A DNA stretch of 64,000 bases, taken from assembly GCF_019966595.1 (NCBI RefSeq), contig NZ_JAINFJ010000005.1:153924-217923 (forward strand), written 5' to 3'. The notes beneath the pieces are model-generated. The model worked only from the letters and a program-made list of their open reading frames with translations. It made no database searches and had not been told where the DNA came from. A program made the position numbers and the translations under genes. Below, in pieces: positions 47,206-56,404 of this stretch (position 1 is the first letter of the stretch; each line of letters starts with the position of its first letter). The DNA comes from Oricola indica (GTDB lineage Bacteria; Pseudomonadota; Alphaproteobacteria; Rhizobiales; Rhizobiaceae).

Positions 47206-48375
47206 TCAACCTCCCTGCGCCGCGTTTGCGAGCGTCTGCCGCGCGATGATGACCTTCTGGACATCGGACGCGCCTTCATAGATCCGCAAAGCACGGATTT
47301 CCCTGTACAGGCTTTCCATGACATGCCCGCGCCGAACCCCATCGCCGCCATGCAATTGCACGGCCTTGTCGATGACCTGCTGCGCGCGATCGGTGGAAAA
47401 AAGCTTGGCCATTGCCGCCTCGCGGCTGATGCGCGCGGCGCCGCTGTCCTTCAGCCAAGCCGCCCGATAGACAAGAAGCGCGGCCGCATCGATATCGAGC
47501 GCCATGTCGGCGACATGGCCCTGAACCATCTGGAGGTCGAACAAGGGCGCATCGAACAATCGACGCGCCTGTACGCGCGAAACCGTCTCGTCCAATGCGC
47601 GACGCGCGAAGCCAAGCGCAGCGGCGGCGACTGTCGGGCGGAACACGTCCAGCACGGACATGGCGATCCTGAAACCTTCGCCCGGCTTGCCGATCATCGC
47701 GGAAGCGGGAACCCTGCATTCGTCGAAGGCGAGCCGCGCCAGGGGATGCGGCGCGACCGTCTCAAGCCTTTCGGCGATTTCCAGCCCCGGCGTTTCGGCC
47801 GGAACGATGAAAGCCGACAGCCCTTTTGCGCCTGGAGCTTCGCCGGTCCGCGCGAAGACTGTGTAGACATCGGCGATCCCGCCATTGGATATCCAGGTCT
47901 TCTCGCCATCCAGGACATAGAAATCGCCGTCCCGGCGCGCGGCCACTTCAATATTGGCGACATCGGAGCCGGATTTCGGTTCGGTCAGCGCAAAAGCGGC
48001 AATTGCCTTGCCTGCGCGCGTGCGCGCAAGCCATTCGTGCTTCTGGGCCTCCGTGCCGAACAGGGATATCGCACCGGTTCCGAGCCCCTGCATCGCGAAC
48101 GCGAAATCGGCCAGTCCGCTATGACGCGCCAATGTCTCTCGCATGATGCAAAGACTGCGCACATCGAGAACGGCATCATGCTCGTCCGGTGCGACAGCCG
48201 TGAGTTTGAGCCAGCCGGCTCCGCCGAGCGCGCCGACGAGCGCGCGGCAGGTACAGTCGGTGTCCTCGTCATCCGCCGCTGCGAGCATCTCGCAAGCCCA
48301 TTCGTCCACGCGCACAGCCAAGTCGCGGTGGTGCGGCTCGAAAAACGGCCAATCGAGATAGCTCCGGTCGCTCAT
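47206..48375 (-). CDS. Acyl-CoA dehydrogenase of the anthraniloyl-CoA operon
   Basis: A 389-residue FAD enzyme that introduces a double bond into a CoA thioester. [16 protein letters not shown] and [10 protein letters not shown] are flavin contacts, and [14 protein letters not shown] carries the catalytic-position Glu. The ATG overlaps the upstream hydratase stop (TGATG). It probably serves beta-oxidation of the non-aromatic product made by the monooxygenase/reductase. The exact substrate is unknown. Confidence 0.88.
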   Translation of the reverse strand: MSDRSYLDWPFFEPHHRDLAVRVDEWACEMLAAADDEDTDCTCRALVGALGGAGWLKLTAVAPDEHDAVLDVRSLCIMRETLARHSGLADFAFAMQGLGTGAISLFGTEAQKHEWLARTRAGKAIAAFALTEPKSGSDVANIEVAARRDGDFYVLDGEKTWISNGGIADVYTVFARTGEAPGAKGLSAFIVPAETPGLEIAERLETVAPHPLARLAFDECRVPASAMIGKPGEGFRIAMSVLDVFRPTVAAAALGFARRALDETVSRVQARRLFDAPLFDLQMVQGHVADMALDIDAAALLVYRAAWLKDSGAARISREAAMAKLFSTDRAQQVIDKAVQLHGGDGVRRGHVMESLYREIRALRIYEGASDVQKVIIARQTLANAAQGG

Positions 48376-49178
48376 CAATCGCCCTCGAAAACGGGTTTCC
48401 GCTTCGCGGCGAAAGCCTCATAGGCGCGTCGGAAATCGGCGGTCTGCATGCATATCGCCTGCGCCTGCGCCTCGGCTTCGATGGCCTGGGCGATGCTCAT
48501 GTTCCATTCCTGGGCGAGCATCGTCTTGGTCATCATGTTTGCGAAATTCGGTCCGTCTGCGATGCGCGCCGCGAGCGACTTCGCCTCGTCCATCAGGGAC
48601 CCGGCCTCGACGAGCCGCGAATAGAAGCCCCAGCGCTCGCCCTCCTCTGCGCTCATGGTGCGTCCGGTGTACAGCAACTCAGCGGCGCGCCCCTGCCCGA
48701 CGATACGCGGCAGCACGGCGCAGGCGCCCATGTCGCACCCGGCTAGCCCGACCCGGTTGAACAGGAACGCCGTTTTCGCGTCCGGCGTGGCAAGGCGCAG
48801 ATCGCTCGCCATGGCGATGATCGCGCCTGCACCGACACAGATACCGTCAACCGCGGAGATAATCGGCTTTCCGCATTCGACCATCGCGCGCACGAGATCG
48901 CCGGTCATGCGGGTGAACTCGAGCAGGCCTTTCATGTCGCGATCGAGCAGCGGCCCGATGATCTCGAAAACATCGCCGCCCGAGCAGAAATTCCCGCCAT
49001 TCGGCCCGAAAATGACCGCCTTGACCGTGTCGTCGCCGCGCAGCGCCAGAAACCAGTCACGCAGTTCGGCATAGGATTCGAATGTCAGTGGATTCTTGCG
49101 CTCCGGCCGATTCAGCGAAACCGACGCGACGCCATTGTCCATGGTCAACATGAAATGCTCGGGAGTGGCAGCTTGCAT
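48375..49178 (-). CDS. Enoyl-CoA hydratase of the anthraniloyl-CoA operon
   Basis: A 267-residue crotonase starting at [11 protein letters not shown] with GGGAG upstream. [13 protein letters not shown] and [20 protein letters not shown] form the oxyanion hole, and [21 protein letters not shown] follows. It may hydrate, isomerise or open the ring of the cyclohexane-type intermediate derived from 2-aminobenzoyl-CoA. Overlap with the acyl-CoA dehydrogenase gene supports joint translation. Confidence 0.87.
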   Translation of the reverse strand: MQAATPEHFMLTMDNGVASVSLNRPERKNPLTFESYAELRDWFLALRGDDTVKAVIFGPNGGNFCSGGDVFEIIGPLLDRDMKGLLEFTRMTGDLVRAMVECGKPIISAVDGICVGAGAIIAMASDLRLATPDAKTAFLFNRVGLAGCDMGACAVLPRIVGQGRAAELLYTGRTMSAEEGERWGFYSRLVEAGSLMDEAKSLAARIADGPNFANMMTKTMLAQEWNMSIAQAIEAEAQAQAICMQTADFRRAYEAFAAKRKPVFEGD

Positions 49179-49182
49179 CGGA

Positions 49183-49686
49183 TCACTCCCCACGTCGGCG
49201 CACGGCTCTGCCCGAAGGCGCGATGCCATCGAGGGCCGCGGTCAGCATGCGCGAATCCGCGCCGCTGAGGCCGGATAGCATTCCATCGATCCAGCCTTCG
49301 TGATCGCCGGCCATGGTCTCGAAACGCGTTCGCCCGACCGGTGTCAGCCGCACCGTGATGGCGCGGCGGTCATTGTCGACAGGTACCCGCACGACCTCGC
49401 CATCGGCCACGAGGCGGTCGACGATACCCGTTACATTGCCGTTCGAAACGCGCAATTCGGTCGAAAGGTCGCTCATCTTGAGCCCCTCCTCGTTCCGGTA
49501 CAACGCCGCCAGCACGTCGAACCGCGGCAGCGTCGTATCGAACTCGGACCGCAGCTTTTCGCGCAACTCGCTCTCGATGAATTTCGACACCTTCAGGATT
49601 CTTAGCCAGAGTCTCAGGCGATCCTTCGAGGCGTCGGCTTCACTGTCCATTCCGGACTGCCCGACAAGCGGTTTTACCGTGTTCAT
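49183..49686 (-). CDS. MarR-family regulator of the anthraniloyl-CoA operon
   Basis: A 167-residue winged-helix protein. [20 protein letters not shown] is the recognition region and [22 protein letters not shown] the wing. The ATG overlaps the SDR stop. It is encoded within the operon, four bases upstream of the hydratase gene. By analogy with related aromatic-CoA regulators it is likely a repressor released by a CoA thioester. The candidate operator is at 52816-52836. Confidence 0.88.
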   Translation of the reverse strand: MNTVKPLVGQSGMDSEADASKDRLRLWLRILKVSKFIESELREKLRSEFDTTLPRFDVLAALYRNEEGLKMSDLSTELRVSNGNVTGIVDRLVADGEVVRVPVDNDRRAITVRLTPVGRTRFETMAGDHEGWIDGMLSGLSGADSRMLTAALDGIAPSGRAVRRRGE

Positions 49687-50444
49687 GTCTCGCCTCCTGA
49701 CAATGCGATGGCCTGCCCGGTAACGGACGCGCCGCCCGGTCCACACATCCAGAGCGTCGTCGCCGCGATTTCCGACGGCTGGATAAAACGGCGCTGCGGG
49801 TTCATTTTGAGAAGGGACTCTTCCGCCTGATCGCGGCTCCGTCCGGTCTTGTCCATGATCGTGTCGATAGTGCGCGTCAGCATCGGCGTATCGGTGTAGC
49901 CGGGACAGATCGCATTCACTGTCACGCCTGTCGTCGCGAGTTCGACGGCAAGCGATTTGACCAGCCCGATGACGCCGTGCTTCGAAGCGCAGTAGGCCGA
50001 GATATAGGGATAACCGCGCAGTCCCGCGATGGACGCGATAGCAATCAGGCGACCGTTCGGACCCTGATTCAAATACTCAAATCCGGCGCGGAAGGTATTG
50101 AAAACACCAGTCAAATTGACATCGATGATATCGCGGAACTTGTCCTCGGTCAGCGTCTTCAGCGGCGCGCTTTCGGCAACCCCGGCATTGGCCACCACGA
50201 TATCGACCGCGCCATTCTTTGCGCATGCCGCTTCGACGGACCGCATCATGCCATCGCCGTCCGTCACATCCGCCGATACGGCGACGATACGATCGCTCTT
50301 CGCGGCAACGGCCTCCAGTGGTTCGAGACGCCTACCCATGACGGTGACGCGGGCACCCTTTGCGGCCAGTTCGAGCGCGATCGCCTCGCCCACGCCGCTG
50401 CCGGCGCCGGTGACGATTGCATGCCGGCCGAACAAATCCTCCAT
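49683..50444 (-). CDS. Short-chain dehydrogenase of the anthraniloyl-CoA operon
   Basis: A 253-residue SDR: AIVTGAGSGVGEAIA binds the nucleotide, VANAGVAE follows, and IASIAGLRGYPYISAYCASK holds Ser, Tyr and Lys. It probably oxidises a 3-hydroxyacyl-CoA. An in-frame GTG at 50450 overlaps the stop of the monooxygenase gene and could be the true start, adding two residues. It resembles 3-hydroxybutyrate/acyl-CoA dehydrogenases. Confidence 0.87.
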   Translation of the reverse strand: MEDLFGRHAIVTGAGSGVGEAIALELAAKGARVTVMGRRLEPLEAVAAKSDRIVAVSADVTDGDGMMRSVEAACAKNGAVDIVVANAGVAESAPLKTLTEDKFRDIIDVNLTGVFNTFRAGFEYLNQGPNGRLIAIASIAGLRGYPYISAYCASKHGVIGLVKSLAVELATTGVTVNAICPGYTDTPMLTRTIDTIMDKTGRSRDQAEESLLKMNPQRRFIQPSEIAATTLWMCGPGGASVTGQAIALSGGET

Positions 50445-50446
50445 GC

Positions 50447-52744
50447 TCACACCTTTCCCGTCATCGTTTCGGCCCGCTCGGCCAGCCGCCACATCTGGTC
50501 GCGGCCCGGCAGATAAGGATCGGGCCAGCGTTCCTCGCGATCGCCAAGCGCGCTGGCGGCATGCAGTGTCCAGTATGGATCGGCGAGATGCGGCCGCGCG
50601 AGGCAGACGAGGTCCGCCCGGCCTGCCATCAGGATCGAATTGACATGGTCCGGCTCGTAGATGTTGCCGACCGCCATCGTTGCCATATCCGCCTCGTTGC
50701 GGATCTGGTCCGAGAACGGCGTCTGGAACATGCGGCCATAAACCGGCCTGGCACGGACGGATGTCTGCCCGGCCGACACGTCGCAAATGTCGACGCCGGC
50801 CTCCTTGAGCATGGCTGCAATGGCCACCGCTTCGGCGGGCGTGACACCCTCGTCGCCAACCCAGTCATTGGCCGAAATCCGGACCGAGACCGGTTTCTCC
50901 GACGGCCAAGCCGCCCGCACCGCATGGAAGATTTCCAGCGGAAACCGCATCCGGTTCTCCAGTGAACCTCCATATTCGTCGGTTCGCAGATTGGTCAGCG
51001 GCGTGATGAAGGACGACAGAAGATAGCCATGCGCCATATGCAGTTCGAGCATGTCGAAGCCGGCACGCTCGGCCATCTCGGCGGAAGCGACAAATTGCGT
51101 GCGCACCATGTCCATGTCAGCGCGGCTCATCGGCCGCGGCACCGCATTATGCGGCGACCACGAGACATCCGACGCGGCCATGACCGGCCAGTTCCCGGTC
51201 TCGAGGGGCGCATCGGCGTCCTGCCAGCCAAGCTGGGTCGATCCCTTCGCCCCCGAATGGCCGAGTTGCACGCAGATCTTCGCCTCGGTTTCGCGATGGA
51301 CGAAATCGACGATCCGCTTCCAGGCGTCTTCATGCTCCGGCGCGTACAGGCCCGTGCACCCCGGCGTGATGCGTCCTTCCGGTGACACGCAGGTCATTTC
51401 CGTCACCACCAGCCCGGCTCCGCCCTTCGCACGCTCGCCATAGTGTACGAGATGCCAATCCGTAGGACATCCGTCGACGGCCTTGTACTGAGCCATCGGC
51501 GAGACCACGACGCGGTTCTTCAGTTCGAGGGACCGCAGCGCGAACGGCGCGAACATCGGCCGCCGGACCGGCGCGTCCTCCGGCATGCCCGCCTGGACCT
51601 GGAACCAACGCTCCGCGCTTTCGAGCCAGTTCGCATCGCGCAGCCGCAGATTCTCGTGGCTGATCCGCTGGGAACGCGTCAAAAGGGAGTAATTGAACTG
51701 GACCGGATCGAGGTCGAGATAACGCTCAACTTCCTCGAACCATTCAAGGCTGTTCCGCGCCGCGGACTGGAGCCGGAGCACTTCCGTACGTCGCTCCTCC
51801 TGGTACCGCTCGAACGCCTTTTCCATCGTCGCCTCGGAATGAAGATATTCCGCCAGGGCGATGGCGCTATCGAAAGCGAGCCGCGAACCCGAGCCGATCG
51901 AGAAATGCCCGGTGGCCGCGGCGTCGCCCATCAGCACCACATTTTCGTGGTGCCATTTCTCGCAGATCACCCGCGGGAAATTCATCCATACCGCCGAGCC
52001 GCGCAGATGGCTGGCGTTGGACATGAGGCGGTGTCCGCCCAGATGCTTCTCGAAGATGCGCTCGCACGTGGCGACCGCCTCCTCCTTCGACATGTGCTCG
52101 AAGCCCCATTTGTCCCAGGTTTGCTGCGTGCACTCGACGATCACCGTCGCCGTGTCGGCGTCGAACTGATAGGCATGGATCCACATCCAGCCATGCTCGG
52201 TTTCCTCGAAGATGAAGGTGAATGCGTCGTCGAATTTCTGGTGCGTTCCGAGCCAGATGAACTTGCACAACCGGATATCGATGTCTGGCCGGAAGATCTC
52301 CGCATATTCGCGGCGCACGAGTGAATTGATCCCGTCCGCCGCGACCACGAGGTCATACTCGCGGCGGTAGTCTTCCGCTGTTTTGAATTCGCTCTGGAAT
52401 TGCAGATCGACGCCAAGTTCGCGCGCCCGCGCCTGCAGGATCAACAGCAGCTTCATCCGACCGATTCCGGCAAAGCCATGGCCGCCGGAAACCGTACGCG
52501 TGCCACGATGGATGACCGCTATGTCATCCCAATAGGCGAAGTTGGCGCGGATTTTCGCGGCACTGTCCGGATCGTTTTCGGCGAGGTTATCCAGAGCGTC
52601 GTCGGAAAGCACGACGCCCCAGCCAAAGGTGTCGTCCGCCTTGTTGCGCTCCACCACCGTCACTTCGTGCGACGGATCGCGCAGCTTCATAGAGATCGCG
52701 AAATACAGACCCGCAGGTCCGCCTCCAAGACAAACGATCCTCAC
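50447..52744 (-). CDS. 2-aminobenzoyl-CoA monooxygenase/reductase (two-domain flavoenzyme)
   Basis: A 765-residue fusion that hydroxylates and reduces 2-aminobenzoyl-CoA in the aerobic CoA-dependent anthranilate pathway first described in Azoarcus evansii. I start at the GTG of [17 protein letters not shown], with GGGAGG upstream. Residues 1 to about 385 form an FAD monooxygenase ([33 protein letters not shown]). Residues about 395-765 form an old-yellow-enzyme-like FMN reductase ([47 protein letters not shown]). It is the first gene of the nine-gene operon. Confidence 0.94.
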   Translation of the reverse strand: MRIVCLGGGPAGLYFAISMKLRDPSHEVTVVERNKADDTFGWGVVLSDDALDNLAENDPDSAAKIRANFAYWDDIAVIHRGTRTVSGGHGFAGIGRMKLLLILQARARELGVDLQFQSEFKTAEDYRREYDLVVAADGINSLVRREYAEIFRPDIDIRLCKFIWLGTHQKFDDAFTFIFEETEHGWMWIHAYQFDADTATVIVECTQQTWDKWGFEHMSKEEAVATCERIFEKHLGGHRLMSNASHLRGSAVWMNFPRVICEKWHHENVVLMGDAAATGHFSIGSGSRLAFDSAIALAEYLHSEATMEKAFERYQEERRTEVLRLQSAARNSLEWFEEVERYLDLDPVQFNYSLLTRSQRISHENLRLRDANWLESAERWFQVQAGMPEDAPVRRPMFAPFALRSLELKNRVVVSPMAQYKAVDGCPTDWHLVHYGERAKGGAGLVVTEMTCVSPEGRITPGCTGLYAPEHEDAWKRIVDFVHRETEAKICVQLGHSGAKGSTQLGWQDADAPLETGNWPVMAASDVSWSPHNAVPRPMSRADMDMVRTQFVASAEMAERAGFDMLELHMAHGYLLSSFITPLTNLRTDEYGGSLENRMRFPLEIFHAVRAAWPSEKPVSVRISANDWVGDEGVTPAEAVAIAAMLKEAGVDICDVSAGQTSVRARPVYGRMFQTPFSDQIRNEADMATMAVGNIYEPDHVNSILMAGRADLVCLARPHLADPYWTLHAASALGDREERWPDPYLPGRDQMWRLAERAETMTGKV

Positions 52745-52893
52745 GTCCGCGCCTCCCTTTTTCGCGTCCGGTCCAAACCGGTTGCGCACCATCAGAATAA
52801 CCAAGGGAAGTTTAATTTCAATCCTAAAAGTTTCAAATATAAAATATTGCGCACCAAGGGTATCGCCCTTTCCGAAAATGGCGCGCCGGGGGC
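52745..52893 (-). promoter_or_regulatory. AT-rich promoter region of the anthraniloyl-CoA operon
   Basis: The stretch 52805-52855 is unusually rich in A and T. TTTCAA occurs at 52816-52821 and 52831-52836 around ATCCTA (52821-52826), giving an imperfect ATTTCAA/TTTCAAAT palindrome. The operon's MarR protein is the natural candidate to bind it. The rest of the gap shows nothing notable. Confidence 0.45.
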
Positions 52894-53715
52894 TCAGGGC
52901 ACGTAGCGCATGAAGGCGAAGCGGCGTGAATCCGGCGCCCAGGACGGGACATTGATGGTTCCCTGCCCGCCATGGAGATCGAGCAGGATTGCGGGTGTAC
53001 CACCCTCGGAAGGCATTAGCCGCAACTGGACATCGCGACCGGCGGGGTGGCCCCGTGTACCGCCCTCATAGGCGAGATAGACGATGCTTTTCCCGTCGGG
53101 TGACGGGTGCGGGAACCAGTTGACCCGCTCGTCATCCGTCATCATCTGCGGATCGCTGCCGTCGGGCCGGACCCGCCAGAGTTGAACGGAACCGTCCCTT
53201 TCGCCATTGAACCAAATCCACTCGCCATCCGGCGCATAGTCCGGTCCGTCGCAATGATCGAAACCCCGCGTCACCTGGAATTCCTCACCGCCACCGACCG
53301 GGCAGGTATAGACTTGGAACGTCTCACCGCGCCGGGCGACATAGGCGAGCCTCTCCCCGTCGGGAGACCAGCCGTGCCAGTAGGACGGTACGCGCTCGGT
53401 CACCCGCAATAGCACACCGCCGCCAGCCGGCACCGTGTAGATGCAGCTTTCACCGAATTCGGACGAATCGCTGATCGCAAGCGTGCTTCCGTCGGGCGAC
53501 AGCCCGTGATCGTTGTTGAGGCGAACGGCAAATCCCGTATCGATTTCCCGAAGAGCCGGAGCGGCGAGATCCACCTCGAAAAGCCGGCCTGAACCATTCA
53601 CGATCAATGCGCTGCCGTCCCGGCTCCAGTTCGGAGCCTCGATGTGACCATCGAATTCGAGAACGGTTTCCACGGATCCGGTCACGATTTCGAAAACAGA
53701 CAGAATGCTTTTCAT
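52894..53715 (-). CDS. TolB-like beta-propeller protein, apparently cytoplasmic
   Basis: A 273-residue protein built of WD40/TolB-type PD40 repeats, each with an SPDG or APDG turn ([57 protein letters not shown]). GGAGGAGGG precedes [13 protein letters not shown]. It has no signal peptide, unlike TolB of the Tol-Pal system, and no tol genes are near. It may be a stand-alone propeller such as a lactonase-like or sugar-binding protein. Its place upstream of the anthraniloyl-CoA operon may be coincidental. Confidence 0.75.
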   Translation of the reverse strand: MKSILSVFEIVTGSVETVLEFDGHIEAPNWSRDGSALIVNGSGRLFEVDLAAPALREIDTGFAVRLNNDHGLSPDGSTLAISDSSEFGESCIYTVPAGGGVLLRVTERVPSYWHGWSPDGERLAYVARRGETFQVYTCPVGGGEEFQVTRGFDHCDGPDYAPDGEWIWFNGERDGSVQLWRVRPDGSDPQMMTDDERVNWFPHPSPDGKSIVYLAYEGGTRGHPAGRDVQLRLMPSEGGTPAILLDLHGGQGTINVPSWAPDSRRFAFMRYVP

Positions 53716-53869
53716 GGGCCCTCCTCCACGCGCCAACTCTAGAGGCGAGCTTAGGAAAGGCAATCAGCGCGTTTGGCCGTCGTCGGTATTGCACGGCAAT
53801 GCGTAACGCCATGCCCGCAAAGTAGGGAACCGGGTGTGTATGTGTTGTCCGATCACGGCAGCAGGAAAA

Positions 53870-54529
53870 TCACTTCCCCGCGTCGTCCGTGCCGATCTCG
53901 CTCTCATCGACGGGCTCGAGATCGGGATCGTCGTAGCGGGCGACGTAGGACTCGATGAGCCGATCGACCGCCGCGCGGGTGACCTTGTTGTTCGACGTGG
54001 AGAAACCGAGCGTCGCAACCATCTTCCAGTGGCCGTACATCAGCGAGACGAACAGATAGCCGAGTTCCAGGCAGGCCTTCTGGTTGAGCTGCGGATAGCT
54101 GACCTGAACCTCGTGCGCGATCGTGTATTGCAGCAGATTGTACTGCGCATGCAGGTTCTCCCTGATCTTCGGGTGAGCCGCGGCAAGCGAGAACATCGCA
54201 TCGTAGACACTGTCGTCGCGCGGCTTCTCCAGATCGCGGTCCGACAGGAAGTCGAAATAGAAATCGAGGAAGGTCTTCAGCCGTTGCGGCGTCTGGGCGT
54301 TCAGGATGCCGCGCATCAGGCAATCGCGATAAGCCGCCGCAAGCCGATCGCAAACCGCGACCATGAGCTCGATCGGATCCGGGAAGTAATGCCGGATCAG
54401 CTGGCGCGACATGTCGGCTTCCTGCGCGATCAAATCGTAGGAAATATGCGGCAGGCCGTTTTTCAGGATCGCGTTGAAAGCCGCCTCGACGATCTCCGGC
54501 TTACGGACTTCCGATATGGGTTTTGGCAT
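53870..54529 (-). CDS. TetR-family transcriptional regulator
   Basis: A 219-residue regulator with an N-terminal helix-turn-helix (IVEAAFNAILKNGLPHISYD then QEADMSRQLIRHYFPDPIEL) and a divergent ligand-binding domain. It lies 183 bases downstream of the acyl-CoA dehydrogenase operon on the same strand, behind a hairpin at 54657-54683, so it has its own promoter. Control of that operon is a guess from proximity. Confidence 0.88.
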   Translation of the reverse strand: MPKPISEVRKPEIVEAAFNAILKNGLPHISYDLIAQEADMSRQLIRHYFPDPIELMVAVCDRLAAAYRDCLMRGILNAQTPQRLKTFLDFYFDFLSDRDLEKPRDDSVYDAMFSLAAAHPKIRENLHAQYNLLQYTIAHEVQVSYPQLNQKACLELGYLFVSLMYGHWKMVATLGFSTSNNKVTRAAVDRLIESYVARYDDPDLEPVDESEIGTDDAGK

Positions 54530-54656
54530 GCGGTTTTACGGTACGCAGTCTATATTGTCATATTTTTAGCGTAGCACATTCGCCGCAGGAGAGCATTATG
54601 GCAAGCTGTAGGACTTCATGACTATGGAATCGCGACAATTAGTCCGTGGAAAGACG

Positions 54657-54683
54657 ATGCCCTCCGGCCGAACCGAAGGGCAT
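54657..54683 (-). terminator. Probable terminator of the MaoC/acyl-CoA operon
   Basis: Eleven-base arms (54657-54667 and 54673-54683) with one non-canonical pair and a five-base loop lie 29 bases beyond the acyl-CoA dehydrogenase stop. The following U-tract is weak on the minus strand. Confidence 0.45.
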
Positions 54684-54712
54684 TGATTTTCCAATCAGGC
54701 AGCTTGGCGCCG

Positions 54713-55864
54713 TCAGCTGGCGTTCTTGATCATGTCGCGGGCAATGATGAGCTGCTGGATCTGCGATGTACCCTCGTAGATCCGGTACAGGCGGACATCT
54801 CGATAGAAGCGTTCGATCGGGTAGTCCACGATATAGCCGGCGCCGCCGAAAATCTGCACCGCGCGGTCGGCCACACGCCCGACCATTTCCGTGGCGAAAT
54901 ACTTCGCGCATGAGGATTCCACGGTCACGCGTTCGCCGGCATCACGCCGCTTCGCCGCGTCGAGCACCATGCACCAGGCGGCATAGGCCTCGGTGCGCGA
55001 ATCGGCGAGCATCGCCTGCACAAGCTGGAACTCTGCGATAGGCTTGCCGAACTGTTCGCGCTCCATCGCGTAGCGAAGGCATTCCTCGATCAAGCGATCT
55101 GCCGCACCGCAGGCGGCAGCCGCGATGTGAAGGCGCCCGCGGTCGAGCACCTTCATGGCCGTTTTGAACCCCATGCCCGGCACTCCACCGATAATCGCTT
55201 CGGCCGGCACCCTGACATTGTCGAAATTGACATCCGCCGTCAGCGTTCCGTGATGCCCGAGCTTGCTGTCGGGCTTGCCGACGCTCAGCCCTTCCAGATC
55301 CGCATCGACAGCGAAAGCGGTGATGCCGCCCGCGCCCTTGTTGTCCGGATCGGTACGCGCCATCACGGTAAAGACGCCGGCGCGCGGCGCATTCGTAATG
55401 AAGCGCTTGGAACCGTTGAGCACATAGTGATCGCCATCCTTGACGGCGTTGGTACGCAGGGCCGCCGCATCGGACCCGGAGCCCGGCTCGGTAAGCGCGA
55501 ACGAACCGATCATCTCACCAGTCGCCATCAGCGGCAGGTAACGATCCTTCTGCGCGTCGGTGCCGTCGATGACGATGCCCTGCGAACCGATGCCGATCGT
55601 CGTCGCGAAGGCCGAGCGATAGGACCCATGCGCGCGCCCGATCTCATAGATCACCCGCGCCTCGTCTTCCATGCCGAGCCCCATGCCGCCATAGGTCTCC
55701 GGGATCGTCAGCCCGAACAGGCCGAGTTCCTTCATCTCCGAAAGGATGTCTTCTGGAATGTCGTTGAGTTCCTCGACCTTGCGTTCGGCGGGGATCAGGC
55801 GCTCGTCCACGAACCGCCTGACGACGGCGAGCAGTTGATCGAGGGTTTCCTTATCGACGGCCAT
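54713..55864 (-). CDS. Acyl-CoA dehydrogenase of the DUF35/thiolase-like operon
   Basis: A 383-residue FAD enzyme with LFGLTIPETYGGMGLGMEDE near the N terminus, GSFALTEPGSGSDAAALRTN, and the catalytic-position Glu in LYRIYEGTSQIQQLIIARDM. It catalyses the first oxidation of an acyl-CoA, passing electrons to electron-transfer flavoprotein. It is the last gene of the operon that begins with the tripartite transporter. Short-chain or branched substrates are likely but unproven. Confidence 0.9.
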   Translation of the reverse strand: MAVDKETLDQLLAVVRRFVDERLIPAERKVEELNDIPEDILSEMKELGLFGLTIPETYGGMGLGMEDEARVIYEIGRAHGSYRSAFATTIGIGSQGIVIDGTDAQKDRYLPLMATGEMIGSFALTEPGSGSDAAALRTNAVKDGDHYVLNGSKRFITNAPRAGVFTVMARTDPDNKGAGGITAFAVDADLEGLSVGKPDSKLGHHGTLTADVNFDNVRVPAEAIIGGVPGMGFKTAMKVLDRGRLHIAAAACGAADRLIEECLRYAMEREQFGKPIAEFQLVQAMLADSRTEAYAAWCMVLDAAKRRDAGERVTVESSCAKYFATEMVGRVADRAVQIFGGAGYIVDYPIERFYRDVRLYRIYEGTSQIQQLIIARDMIKNAS

Positions 55865-55916
55865 GATGCGTTACTCCGGGCGTTGCTTGTCTATGAAGGG
55901 TATTATCGGGTTGAGG

Positions 55917-56381
55917 TCAGGACGGATCGCCGCCATTGCGGGTCCAGACCATCACGTTGGAGAAGCCTGTCTGGACCCGCTCGTCGCGCTGGTTGATCAG
56001 CGTTCTCTCGGTCTGGACGATTCCCCATTGCGGCTTGCTGGTCTGGCGCTTGCTGGCGATGCGCGTTTCAAGCTTGATCGTGTCGCCGATGAAGATCGGC
56101 TTCAGGAACTTCCAGTTGACCAGTTCCATGAAGATCGCGTTCTTCCAAGTTCCCTGCGCCGTCTGGTTTTGCATGCCGGTCGCGATCGAAAGGCCGAGTA
56201 CACCATGGACGACGCGCTGGCCGAACTGGGTTTTCTTCGCGAACTCCTCGTCCGTATGGATGCTGTGGTAATTGCCGGAGAGGCCGGTGAAAATCACATT
56301 GTCAGCTTCCGTGACCGTACGGCCTCGCGAGTAGAATACCGAGCCTTCCTCGATATCCTCGAAAAATATGGCGTCTTCCAT
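55917..56381 (-). CDS. MaoC-family (R)-hydratase, copy 1
   Basis: A 154-residue hot-dog-fold hydratase for enoyl-CoA. DNVIFTGLSGNYHSIHTDEE contains the Asp/His hydratase signature, FGQRVVHGVLGLSIATGM follows, and the strand FLKPIFIGDTIKLETRI ends the fold. GGAGGG precedes the ATG. A second MaoC gene (58573) lies three kilobases upstream in the same operon, and the two could work as a pair, as in steroid side-chain hydratases. Confidence 0.87.
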   Translation of the reverse strand: MEDAIFFEDIEEGSVFYSRGRTVTEADNVIFTGLSGNYHSIHTDEEFAKKTQFGQRVVHGVLGLSIATGMQNQTAQGTWKNAIFMELVNWKFLKPIFIGDTIKLETRIASKRQTSKPQWGIVQTERTLINQRDERVQTGFSNVMVWTRNGGDPS

Positions 56382-56404
56382 GGCGACCCTCCCTCCGGTG
56401 GTAC

